Positions 1 to 6,019 of a stretch of DNA of 6,326 nt are shown in pieces. The stretch is from an uncultured Fidelibacterota bacterium (lineage in GTDB: Bacteria; Marinisomatota; Marinisomatia; Marinisomatales; UBA1611). The notes under the pieces were generated by a model, which was not told the DNA's origin, made no database searches, and was given only the letters and a program-made list of their open reading frames with translations. How positions within the stretch are numbered: position 1 is the first letter of the stretch; each line of letters opens with the position of its first letter. The stretch lies in NCBI GenBank assembly GCA_913041325.1, contig CAJWHU010000092.1:1-6326 (forward strand), given 5' to 3'. The translations under genes were made by a program, and so were the position numbers.

Positions 1-210
1 GATACAGGGTCATCCGAGGTTCAAATCGCTATTTTAACGCACAGGATAAGAGAGTTGACCAGTCATGTTGAAGTCCATAAAAAAGACCACCATACACGTC
101 GTGGCTTGGTTCAGCTTGTTGCAAAAAGAAAAAAACTTTTGAAGTATTTGAGAAGATCTAGTGCCGAATCCTACCTGAAATTAATAAAAGATCTGTCGAT
201 AAGAGGTTAA
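1..210 (+). CDS. rpsO: 30S ribosomal protein S15, C-terminal part (5' end outside window)
   Basis: S15 is a primary 16S rRNA-binding protein of the small-subunit platform, contacting the central domain and bridging to the 50S subunit. Reading frame 1 is open from the first base to TAA at 208-210 and gives 69 residues. It opens with [12 protein letters not shown], which matches the conserved DTGS-EVQ segment about 20 residues into the usual 89-residue protein, so roughly the first 20 residues lie before the window. The rRNA-binding signature [11 protein letters not shown] follows at residues 26-36, then a basic helix with [10 protein letters not shown] and the usual C-terminal [13 protein letters not shown]. 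All hallmark residues (His-His, Arg-Arg-Gly) are intact. It is followed after 31 bases by pnp, the common bacterial order, so the two are probably co-transcribed. Identity is essentially certain. Confidence 0.97.
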   Translation, partial: DTGSSEVQIAILTHRIRELTSHVEVHKKDHHTRRGLVQLVAKRKKLLKYLRRSSAESYLKLIKDLSIRG

Positions 211-225
211 ATCAAAATTTATAAA

Positions 226-229
226 AGGA
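226..229 (+). promoter_or_regulatory. Shine-Dalgarno-like AGGA before pnp
   Basis: AGGA lies in the purine-rich run AAAAGGAAAAAAAG, 12 bases before the ATG at 242. This spacing is a little long but usable, and it supports ATG 242 over the next in-frame ATG at 260. The rest of the 31-base rpsO-pnp gap is A+T-rich, with no visible hairpin, terminator or promoter. Confidence 0.5.
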
Positions 230-241
230 AAAAAAGATAAA

Positions 242-2389
242 ATGCAAAGTAAAGAGAAAATGATCGCAGGAAAGATCATGAAATTAGAGACGGGAAAAGT
301 GGCTCGTCAAAGTAATGGCTCAGTAATGGTTACGTATGGAGAAACTACGGTACTAGCGACAGTTAATGCCGCTAAGGAGCCAAGAGAAGATGTAGATTTT
401 TTTCCACTTCAAGTGGAGTATAGGGAAAAACATTACGCTGGTGGTAAAATTCCCGGAGGATTTTTCAAGAGAGAAGCTAGGCCAGCGGAACACGAGGTTC
501 TTACTAGTCGGGTCACTGATCGCCCATTGAGACCTCTATTTCCGAAGGGTTATAAAAACGAAGTTCAGGTTATGATTACTGTCTTACAGAGTGATGGAAA
601 AAACATGCCAGATGTTTTAGCTGGAATCGGCTCATCTGCTGCGCTGATGTGTTCCACAATTCCCTGGAATGGGCCCATCGCAACAGTGCGTGTAGGGCGG
701 GTTAACAATGAGCTATTAATTAATCCAACCAGAGAACAAATAGAAGAATCAGATATGGACATGGTAGTTTCTGGAAACAATGAAACAATTGTTATGGTTG
801 AGGGAGAGGCTGATTGCATGTCAGAAGAAGATATGCTAGTCTCCCTCAAGGCTGCTCACGCGGTTATTAAGGATATTATTGCACTACAGCTAGACCTAGT
901 TTCTGCCCTAAATGTTCAAAAGGATGAATTTATAACCCCAAAACCGAGTCCGGAATTAGTCACCGCTATTGATGAAAATTTAGGTGATAAGGTTGATGAA
1001 ATAATTGCAATGCCTGATAAGCTTGACCGCTCAATAGCTAGAGATGAAATGACAAAATCTTTAATCGAATCATTGGAGGATTCCTTTCCCGATGAATCTA
1101 AAAATATAAAAAGCGTACTCGATGACCGTTTTAAGAATGGATATCGCGAACAAATTCTAGCAACAGGAAAAAGGAGTGATGGTAGAAAAACAGATGACAT
1201 TAGAGAGATAACCGTAGAGACTGACATTTTGAAGAGGACACATGGTTCAGCTCTGTTCACTCGTGGTGAAACCCAGGCTCTTGTCGTCACCACTCTTGGC
1301 TCAAAAAGTGATGAGATGATAGTGGACAGTATGGATGAAGATTACAAAAAATCCTATTACCTTCATTATAATTTTCCACCCTATTCGGTTGGTGAGGTTG
1401 GTAGAATTGGCTTTACTGGTAGAAGAGAGATTGGGCATGGTAATTTGGCACAGAGAGCAATTAAACCTGTCTTGCCTGATTATGATGATTTTCCTTACAC
1501 AATAAGAGTAGTTTCGGAGATAATGGAGTCCAATGGTTCTTCTTCTATGGCTTCTGTTTGTGGAGGCTCTCTATCCTTGATGAGTGCTGGTGCCCCATTG
1601 AAGTCCCCTGTGGCTGGAATAGCCATGGGTCTCATTACGGATGGCAAAAGACACGCAATTCTTAGTGATATATTAGGAATGGAAGATCACTTGGGAGATA
1701 TGGATTTCAAATTAGCAGGTACAGATGAGGGTATCACTGCAATTCAATTGGACCTAAAGATTGATGGCTTATCTTTTGATTTAATAGAACAGGCATTGAA
1801 CCAAGCAAAAAATGGTAGATTGCACATATTGAGTGAAATGAATAAAGCTATGTCAAAGCCAAATGAGATATCGCAATACGCACCAAGAATAATGTCGGTG
1901 ATGATAAATCCAGAAAAAATTGGCGCGCTAATAGGTCCTGGCGGTAAAAATATCAAAAAAATCATTGAAGATACTGAATGCGAAGTCAATGTGGATGATG
2001 ATGGCTTGGTAACCGTTGCAGGCGCTAATACAGAAAAATGTAATGAAGCTATGGAACTGGTAAAGGCCATTACTTTTGAGCCTGAAGTTGGGATGGAGTT
2101 TGATGCTAAAGTCACTAGACTAATGTCCTTTGGTGCTTTTGTAGAATTCGCACCTGGCAGGGAGGGCATGGTACACATATCAGAGCTAGAATGGAGAAGA
2201 GTAGATAAGGTAGAGGATGTATTGAAGCCAGGAGATTCTGTTAAGGTGAAACTAATTAAAGTTGATGACCAGGGCAGGCTCGATTTTAGTAGAAAAGCGT
2301 TGATTGAAAAACCTGAAGGTTATGTTGAGCGGCCTAGAAAAGACAGAAATCTCAAAGGGAAAAAGCCTTTTAAAAAGAGAAGATTCTAA
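242..2389 (+). CDS. pnp: Polyribonucleotide nucleotidyltransferase (PNPase)
   Basis: PNPase degrades RNA 3'-to-5' by phosphorolysis, releasing nucleoside diphosphates, and can run in reverse to add tails; it works in the cytoplasm as a trimer. The 715 residues match the family's usual length of about 700-720. Domain order is standard: first RNase PH domain (about 10-145) with FFPLQVEYREKHYAGGKIPG and FFKREARPAEHE; a helical linker (about 240-310); second RNase PH domain (about 312-545) with FTGRREIGHG, SNGSSSMASVCGG and EDHLGDMDFK; a KH domain (about 549-608) with IGPGGKNIKKII; and an S1 domain (about 616-685) with SFGAFVEF and GMVHISEL. D482, D488 and K490 correspond to the catalytic D486, D492 and K494 of the E. 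coli enzyme. The last 25 or so residues are a Lys/Arg-rich tail. ATG 242 gives a normal N-terminus before KLETGKVARQ; ATG 260 is a less likely alternative. It is probably transcribed with rpsO. Confidence 0.98.
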   Translation: MQSKEKMIAGKIMKLETGKVARQSNGSVMVTYGETTVLATVNAAKEPREDVDFFPLQVEYREKHYAGGKIPGGFFKREARPAEHEVLTSRVTDRPLRPLFPKGYKNEVQVMITVLQSDGKNMPDVLAGIGSSAALMCSTIPWNGPIATVRVGRVNNELLINPTREQIEESDMDMVVSGNNETIVMVEGEADCMSEEDMLVSLKAAHAVIKDIIALQLDLVSALNVQKDEFITPKPSPELVTAIDENLGDKVDEIIAMPDKLDRSIARDEMTKSLIESLEDSFPDESKNIKSVLDDRFKNGYREQILATGKRSDGRKTDDIREITVETDILKRTHGSALFTRGETQALVVTTLGSKSDEMIVDSMDEDYKKSYYLHYNFPPYSVGEVGRIGFTGRREIGHGNLAQRAIKPVLPDYDDFPYTIRVVSEIMESNGSSSMASVCGGSLSLMSAGAPLKSPVAGIAMGLITDGKRHAILSDILGMEDHLGDMDFKLAGTDEGITAIQLDLKIDGLSFDLIEQALNQAKNGRLHILSEMNKAMSKPNEISQYAPRIMSVMINPEKIGALIGPGGKNIKKIIEDTECEVNVDDDGLVTVAGANTEKCNEAMELVKAITFEPEVGMEFDAKVTRLMSFGAFVEFAPGREGMVHISELEWRRVDKVEDVLKPGDSVKVKLIKVDDQGRLDFSRKALIEKPEGYVERPRKDRNLKGKKPFKKRRF

Positions 2390-2451
2390 TATTTCACTTT
2401 TTAGGTTATTATGCCGTCTGTCGATTTTGCAAATCACCACGTTTGTAACTT

Positions 2452-3753
2452 ATGAAGTCTCCAGAGTTATCAGAGCACTACAAAAATAGAAAACCCTCAG
2501 TCATACGCTCAGCTCAGATCAAATGTAACAAACGCGAAGATATAGACTCAATTACTGTCATTAACCTCGCCATAGGCAATATCAATTTGCCAATGCATCC
2601 CTCAATGATCTCTCGTTTACAAGGTTTAGGTAGAGATTCATTTCAAGATGGCGTTGTAAAATATACCTCATCAGGAGGCAATCAAGAGACAAAAGATGCA
2701 TTCTTAAATATCCTCGCGTCGGATGGTGTGAATACAAAGGACATACATGTAAACATTACTGATGGCGCATCTGCTGCAATAGAATTAATCATGTTAGGGG
2801 TTTGTAATTCCGGCTATGATGATAAAATCATGCTATTCGACCCTACTTATACTAATTACTTGGATTTTGCTAGGAGACTCAATATAGGCGTTTTAACCCA
2901 TGCAAGAAGGATTAAAGATGATGGTTCTATTGCGGATTTCGATATTTCAAAATTAAAAAAGTTATTCAAATCAGAAAATATAAAAGGTCTCATAATCATA
3001 CCTTATGATAATCCAACAGGTGATTTTATTGAACAGCCATTGCTTGAACAAATTGCAAAATTGTGTGTGGAATATGGAATTTGGCTAATAAGTGATGAAG
3101 CTTATAGACCTCTTTATTATGATGAAAAAATAGGTTTTTCAAGTATCTGGCTATTAGATGAAAACACTGTACCAGGAATAACAGGTTCGAGAATTGGGAT
3201 TGAATCATCTTCGAAAATATGGAATGCTTGCGGTTTACGAATTGGAGCAATATTGACAGATAACATCGCCTTTCATGAAAAAGCAATATCAGAATACACT
3301 GCAAATTTATGCGCAAACTCATTGGGGCAAGAAATATTTGGAGCCTTAGCTAATGAATCTCATCAAAGTATACAAAATTGGTATGAAAAACAAAAATTTC
3401 ATTATAAAGACATCATCATCAAGCTATCGGAGGAATTTAAAAAACAAATTCCTGGTGTTATAGTATCAAGACCTAAAGCTGCCATATATTTTATAATCGA
3501 CCTTAAGAATGTTGTAGAGGTAACCTTTAATGCAATAGATTTCACAAATTATTGCGCGGAAGAAGGAAGAGTTAAAATTGGACAAAATGATTATACCTTG
3601 TTATTGGCTCCCATGAGTGGTTTTTACTCAAACAAAAAATTAGGCAGAAAACAACTAAGGGTCGCTATAGTTGAAGATTATAACTTAATCATAAAAGCCC
3701 CAAAGATTTTATCAAAATTGTTAAATAGTTATTCTCTCTATAGAAACTTCTAA
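2452..3753 (+). CDS. PLP-dependent class I/II aminotransferase, substrate unknown
   Basis: This is a fold-type I pyridoxal-phosphate enzyme, expected to move an amino group between an amino acid and a 2-oxo acid in the cytoplasm. At 433 residues it is slightly long for the family (usually 380-430). The expected residues are present: ITDGAS (102-107) for the phosphate-binding turn, Y133 in DPTYTNY as the ring-stacking aromatic, N187 in DNPTG, D215 and Y218 in SDEAYRPLYY, the Schiff-base lysine K255 in SSSKIWNACGLR, R263, and R403 in LRVAI for the substrate carboxylate. The N-terminal INLAIGNINLPMHP plus GVVKYTSSGG resembles a group of aminotransferases I associate with Bacteroidetes, but I cannot assign a substrate. 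The start is well fixed: an in-frame TAA at 2446-2448 precedes ATG 2452 and no Shine-Dalgarno is visible. Parts are much richer in A+T than pnp (11 G+C in the 60 bases 2941-3000). It is 62 bases after pnp, with no terminator seen between them. Confidence 0.9.
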   Translation: MKSPELSEHYKNRKPSVIRSAQIKCNKREDIDSITVINLAIGNINLPMHPSMISRLQGLGRDSFQDGVVKYTSSGGNQETKDAFLNILASDGVNTKDIHVNITDGASAAIELIMLGVCNSGYDDKIMLFDPTYTNYLDFARRLNIGVLTHARRIKDDGSIADFDISKLKKLFKSENIKGLIIIPYDNPTGDFIEQPLLEQIAKLCVEYGIWLISDEAYRPLYYDEKIGFSSIWLLDENTVPGITGSRIGIESSSKIWNACGLRIGAILTDNIAFHEKAISEYTANLCANSLGQEIFGALANESHQSIQNWYEKQKFHYKDIIIKLSEEFKKQIPGVIVSRPKAAIYFIIDLKNVVEVTFNAIDFTNYCAEEGRVKIGQNDYTLLLAPMSGFYSNKKLGRKQLRVAIVEDYNLIIKAPKILSKLLNSYSLYRNF

Positions 3754-3760
3754 TATTATG

Positions 3761-3789
3761 TTGTGTAGAAACCTTACGCTAATTATATT
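3761..3789 (+). promoter_or_regulatory. Possible promoter for the MerR regulator and tRNA-Pro
   Basis: TTGTGT (3761-3766) and TATATT (3784-3789) are 17 bases apart and match 3 of 6 and 5 of 6 positions of the sigma-70 type -35 and -10 boxes. They lie in the 60-base gap between the aminotransferase stop and ATG 3814, so a transcript would begin about 15-20 bases before the start codon. A second A+T-rich TATAAC (3793-3798) is close by. The gap is very A+T-rich, so chance matches are likely and this call is weak. Confidence 0.25.
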
Positions 3790-3813
3790 AAGTATAACTT
3801 TAAATATTAGTTC

Positions 3814-4176
3814 ATGAGTAAAATAAAGCCTCAAGTAAAAAAATTGTATTATTCTATTGGTGAAGTCAGTCGGTTGACCAACCTCAAGGCCTACGTTTTA
3901 CGCTATTGGGAATCCGAATTTTCTGCGCTTAAACCACCCAAAAACCGTGCAGGTAACAGAACTTATAGGCAAAAAGACATTGATACTATTTTGAAAATCA
4001 AAGATTTGCTATATAAGAAAAGGTATACAATTGATGGGGCTAGAGAGGCTTTGAAAGCTAGTTCCGATGGTGGTTTTTTAGGTGTACGAGATAGCAAAAG
4101 TATAGTAAAACAAGATATTGTCGTTGGTAAAATCAGAAAAGAGCTAGAAAAAATATTGACAATCATTTCTGAATAG
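3814..4176 (+). CDS. Small MerR-family DNA-binding transcriptional regulator
   Basis: The 120-residue protein is a minimal MerR-type regulator. A winged helix-turn-helix spans about 11-80: YYSIGEVSRLTNLKAYVLRY gives the first helices and turn, followed by the hallmark RYWESEF (30-36). The wing is KNRAGNRTYRQKDI (43-56), followed by the second helical pair ending GAREAL. After a short glycine-containing spacer, a helix at about 100-119 is suited to the antiparallel coiled coil by which MerR proteins dimerise. There is no C-terminal effector domain and no cysteine anywhere, so metal or redox sensing of the MerR/SoxR kind is unlikely. The closest known style is the short single-domain MerR protein often found beside ihfA and a tRNA-Pro in Proteobacteria, whose targets I do not know. 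ATG 3814 is preceded by an in-frame TAG at 3808-3810 and lacks a Shine-Dalgarno. The stop is 6 bases before tRNA-Pro. Confidence 0.88.
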   Translation: MSKIKPQVKKLYYSIGEVSRLTNLKAYVLRYWESEFSALKPPKNRAGNRTYRQKDIDTILKIKDLLYKKRYTIDGAREALKASSDGGFLGVRDSKSIVKQDIVVGKIRKELEKILTIISE

Positions 4177-4182
4177 ATTTAA

Positions 4183-4256
4183 CGGAGCGTGGCGCAGCCC
4201 GGTAGCGCACCACAATGGGGTTGTGGGGGTCGCAGGTTCAAATCCTGTCGCTCCGA
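4183..4256 (+). tRNA. tRNA-Pro(GGG)
   Basis: A complete cloverleaf of 74 nt can be folded by hand. The acceptor stem CGGAGCG (4183-4189) pairs fully with CGCTCCG (4249-4255), with discriminator A at 4256. The D stem is GCGC/GCGC around loop AGCCCGGTA. The anticodon stem CCACA/TGTGG (4210-4214 and 4222-4226) encloses loop ATGGGGT with anticodon GGG at 4217-4219. The T arm is GCAGG-TTCAAAT-CCTGT. The C1-G72 first pair and A73 are typical bacterial proline identity features. The anticodon GGG reads CCC and CCU. The CCA end is not encoded (CTT follows), so a CCA-adding enzyme is needed. The gene starts 6 bases after the MerR stop codon, so it is probably cut out of a shared transcript. Confidence 0.97.
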
Positions 4257-4266
4257 CTTTGGTTTA

Positions 4267-4279
4267 GTTTATATTAAAC
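4267..4279. repeat. A+T-rich palindrome GTTTA-TAT-TAAAC downstream of tRNA-Pro
   Basis: A perfect 5-bp inverted repeat with a 3-base centre lies 10 bases after the tRNA. Flanking GGT (4261-4263) and ACC (4280-4282) could extend the stem past a 3-base bulge. It has no following T-run and few G/C pairs, so it is a poor intrinsic terminator; an operator half-site pair is equally possible. Short A+T-rich palindromes are common by chance. Confidence 0.25.
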
Positions 4280-4303
4280 ACCCTAATTCCTTAAATTAAA
4301 CAC
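4273..4303 (+). repeat. Direct repeat ATTAAACAC, two copies 22 bp apart
   Basis: ATTAAACAC occurs at 4273-4281 and again at 4295-4303, a spacing of 22 bases or about two helical turns, so both copies would face the same side of the DNA. A truncated third ATTAAA is at 4305-4310. The pair sits in the 88-base gap between tRNA-Pro and the DUF2914 gene, where it could bind a regulator of the downstream genes. An 8-bp inverted repeat TAATTCCT (4284-4291) / AGGAATTA (4329-4336) overlaps the same region; its right arm contains AGGA, the only Shine-Dalgarno-like run before the ATG at 4345. No function is shown. Confidence 0.4.
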
Positions 4304-4344
4304 GATTAAATCTGCAATAGTTTGAGTTAGGAATTATCACATAT

Positions 4345-5076
4345 ATGTTGACTACAGGATTTATACTAGTAACAATAACCCTTATTATTTTAGGTATAAT
4401 ATCTTTTAAGATGAGTGTACCTAGAGCATCATACCCAATGGTTATGATTTATATCATCTTTGTTTATTATCAAATTCCCAACCGCCCACAAGACAAACCA
4501 GATAAAATCTATGATAAATCGATTGAACGCGATTCTAATCCCTTAGAACTTGAACAAAAAGAAATAAAGCCTTCAAAAAAAGAGATTGTTGCTGATATTA
4601 AAATCGACTCTACTAAAATTGAACCAAAATCAAAAAAACCTCCCGAATCTAGATTTGAAGCTCCGGTTAAAAAGAAACCTCCAACCCGAGTTTCAAAAAA
4701 GCTTCCTAACAAAAGTCAAAAACTAGTGAATCGTGCAGTCAGCGATCTAATTCTCAAAGATATAAAAATTTGTAAATACATTAAGAAGCGCACGCCAGTT
4801 GGTTCTGATGTGATTTTTTCTAACAATGTTGATTCACTCTATTGTTATACCCGTATCCAAAATAAGGGCAAGAAGAGAGAAGTAAAGCATATCTGGTATT
4901 ATAACGACAGAATGATGACTCAGGTGAGGTACAATGTGCGGAAATCAAATACATTTCGGTCTTGGACCAGGAAGACTATTTATCCCCACCAAGTAGGAAA
5001 ATGGAGGGTGGACATTCATGATAATAATGGAACCATTATTGGCTCTATAGACTTTGAAATAAAAAAACAAAATTAG
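4345..5076 (+). CDS. Membrane-anchored DUF2914 domain protein
   Basis: The function is unknown. The 243 residues have three parts. Two hydrophobic helices come first (about 5-21 and 29-44), separated by a short basic loop (FKMSVPRAS) that should face the cytoplasm, putting both ends outside. Next is a low-complexity linker at 46-130 with 19 Lys and 11 Pro in 85 residues. Last is a C-terminal domain (about 135-239) that I assign to DUF2914 from SDLILKDIKICKYI, YCYTRIQNKG, VKHIWYYNDRMM, SWTRKTI and GKWRVDIHDNNGTIIGSIDFEI; this is a beta-rich domain usually found at the C-terminus of membrane or secreted proteins. The Lys/Pro linker is like those that let anchored proteins reach across the periplasm. 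ATG 4345 is the first start after an in-frame TAG at 4318-4320, and AGGA at 4329-4332 may serve as ribosome binding site. Its TAG overlaps the GTG of the next gene by one base. Confidence 0.82.
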   Translation: MLTTGFILVTITLIILGIISFKMSVPRASYPMVMIYIIFVYYQIPNRPQDKPDKIYDKSIERDSNPLELEQKEIKPSKKEIVADIKIDSTKIEPKSKKPPESRFEAPVKKKPPTRVSKKLPNKSQKLVNRAVSDLILKDIKICKYIKKRTPVGSDVIFSNNVDSLYCYTRIQNKGKKREVKHIWYYNDRMMTQVRYNVRKSNTFRSWTRKTIYPHQVGKWRVDIHDNNGTIIGSIDFEIKKQN

Positions 5077-6008
5077 TGTTTCTTTTGAGAAAGACTATAT
5101 TTTTGTTATTTATATATTCCTTTTCTTGTAATGACATTACAATTGAAAAGCAGCTTCCCATGGGCTGGTCAAAGTTTGATTTAGATCTACCAGATGGTAT
5201 TGATGTCTACCAAGGGCAAAATTTTAAATTACCTTTGAGAGCGTGGGTAGTTAAAGTAGACTTGAAAAATAAAAAAATTTTTGCAAAGGTTTTATCATCT
5301 AATGATAGAGACAGAAAAGAGACTCCATTACAGTTTTTAGAAAATACCGGTGCGCTAGTAGTTATTAATGGTGGTTTTTTTAATTCTGATAATTTTATAT
5401 CGAAGCACGTTGGATTATTGAAAACAAATGGATTTTTAGAAGAGCCAGCTAGTCACTCAGTAATTAGAGACTCTGAGCGGTATTATATCACTAGAGGTGC
5501 ATTTGGAATAGATTTTGACGGATATCCTGACATTGCTTGGTGCTCAACAAAAAATGATTCTATTTTTGAATGGAAAAGGCCCACCAGTAATAGACCAGGG
5601 TCTCCAAGCAAAAAGCTAAAGTTTACGGTTGCTAACCTTTGGAATGTGCGAGATGCCATTCACGCAGGTCCTGTATTAATTGATCAAGAAAAAATTAATA
5701 TAACGGTTGAAGATGAGGTGTTTTTTAATACACCGATTTCAGGTGTTCAGCCGAGGTCTGCAATCGGATTTACTGATGAAAATGAATTGATTTTAATGGT
5801 TGTGGATGGGAGACAATCTGACAGTAGAGGGGTTTACTTGGAAGAGCTTGCACTTTTAATGTCACAATTTAATTGTATTGAAGCTTTAAATCTTGATGGA
5901 GGAGGTTCATCTGCATTGGTTGCGGATAGTCGGCTATTAAATCGGCCATTGGGAAGAACTTCCCAAAGAGAAGTCATGTCCGCAGTTGGAATTTTTTACA
6001 CCAAATGA
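5076..6008 (+). CDS. NAGPA-type phosphodiester glycosidase, probable lipoprotein
   Basis: The family (also known as DUF2233) includes the animal enzyme that uncovers mannose-6-phosphate by removing GlcNAc from a GlcNAc-1-phosphodiester; bacterial members are thought to cut sugar-phosphodiester bonds in envelope polymers, mostly with unproven substrates. The 310 residues begin with a basic start and hydrophobic helix (about 4-16) ending in FSC, so Cys18 may be lipidated; the lipobox is atypical (Ser at -3, Phe at -2). The catalytic domain spans about 54-308 with ALVVINGGFFN (93-103), HAGPVL (196-201), QPRSAIGF (225-232), LMVVDGRQ (240-247) and LNLDGGGSSAL (271-281), all conserved family motifs. 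The GTG start at 5076 shares its G with the preceding TAG stop, which points to translational coupling; no Shine-Dalgarno is seen. TTG 5085 is an alternative start and ATG 5160 would remove the signal peptide. The domain assignment is firm; the substrate is not known. Confidence 0.88.
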   Translation: MFLLRKTIFLLFIYSFSCNDITIEKQLPMGWSKFDLDLPDGIDVYQGQNFKLPLRAWVVKVDLKNKKIFAKVLSSNDRDRKETPLQFLENTGALVVINGGFFNSDNFISKHVGLLKTNGFLEEPASHSVIRDSERYYITRGAFGIDFDGYPDIAWCSTKNDSIFEWKRPTSNRPGSPSKKLKFTVANLWNVRDAIHAGPVLIDQEKINITVEDEVFFNTPISGVQPRSAIGFTDENELILMVVDGRQSDSRGVYLEELALLMSQFNCIEALNLDGGGSSALVADSRLLNRPLGRTSQREVMSAVGIFYTK

Positions 6009-6019
6009 AGTAGTCTTGA

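Noticed and set aside
565..2178. Three open frames on the - strand opposite pnp
   Set aside because: They mirror a highly conserved coding sequence, are Ser/Ile-rich without domain character, and no promoter or start signal supports them.
2425..2452. CACGTTTG at 2438-2445 as a Bacteroidetes-type -7 box (TAnnTTTG) for the aminotransferase
   Set aside because: The first base mismatches, no properly spaced TTG -33 element lies upstream, and the transcript would start almost at the ATG.
2304..2489. A 61-codon + strand frame overlapping the pnp end and the aminotransferase start
   Set aside because: It lies mostly inside pnp in another frame and its product has no recognisable domain; both overlapped genes are certain.
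3026..3322. A 98-codon - strand frame opposite the aminotransferase
   Set aside because: It is a shadow of a gene with all catalytic motifs; its predicted protein looks like antisense noise.
3741..3772. Repeated TAGAAAC at the aminotransferase end and in the following gap
   Set aside because: Two 7-bp copies 25 bases apart in A+T-rich DNA, one inside the coding end; easily explained by chance.
3963..4166. A 67-codon - strand frame opposite the MerR gene
   Set aside because: It is antisense to the conserved wing and coiled-coil coding region and has no recognisable feature.
4183..4344. tRNA-Pro as a possible integration site for a genomic island
   Set aside because: No repeated tRNA 3' fragment is visible, and no integrase or phage gene follows within the window.
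4509..4712. A 67-codon - strand frame opposite the Lys/Pro-rich linker
   Set aside because: Its Phe/Gly-rich product is what the reverse complement of Lys/Pro codons gives; no independent support.
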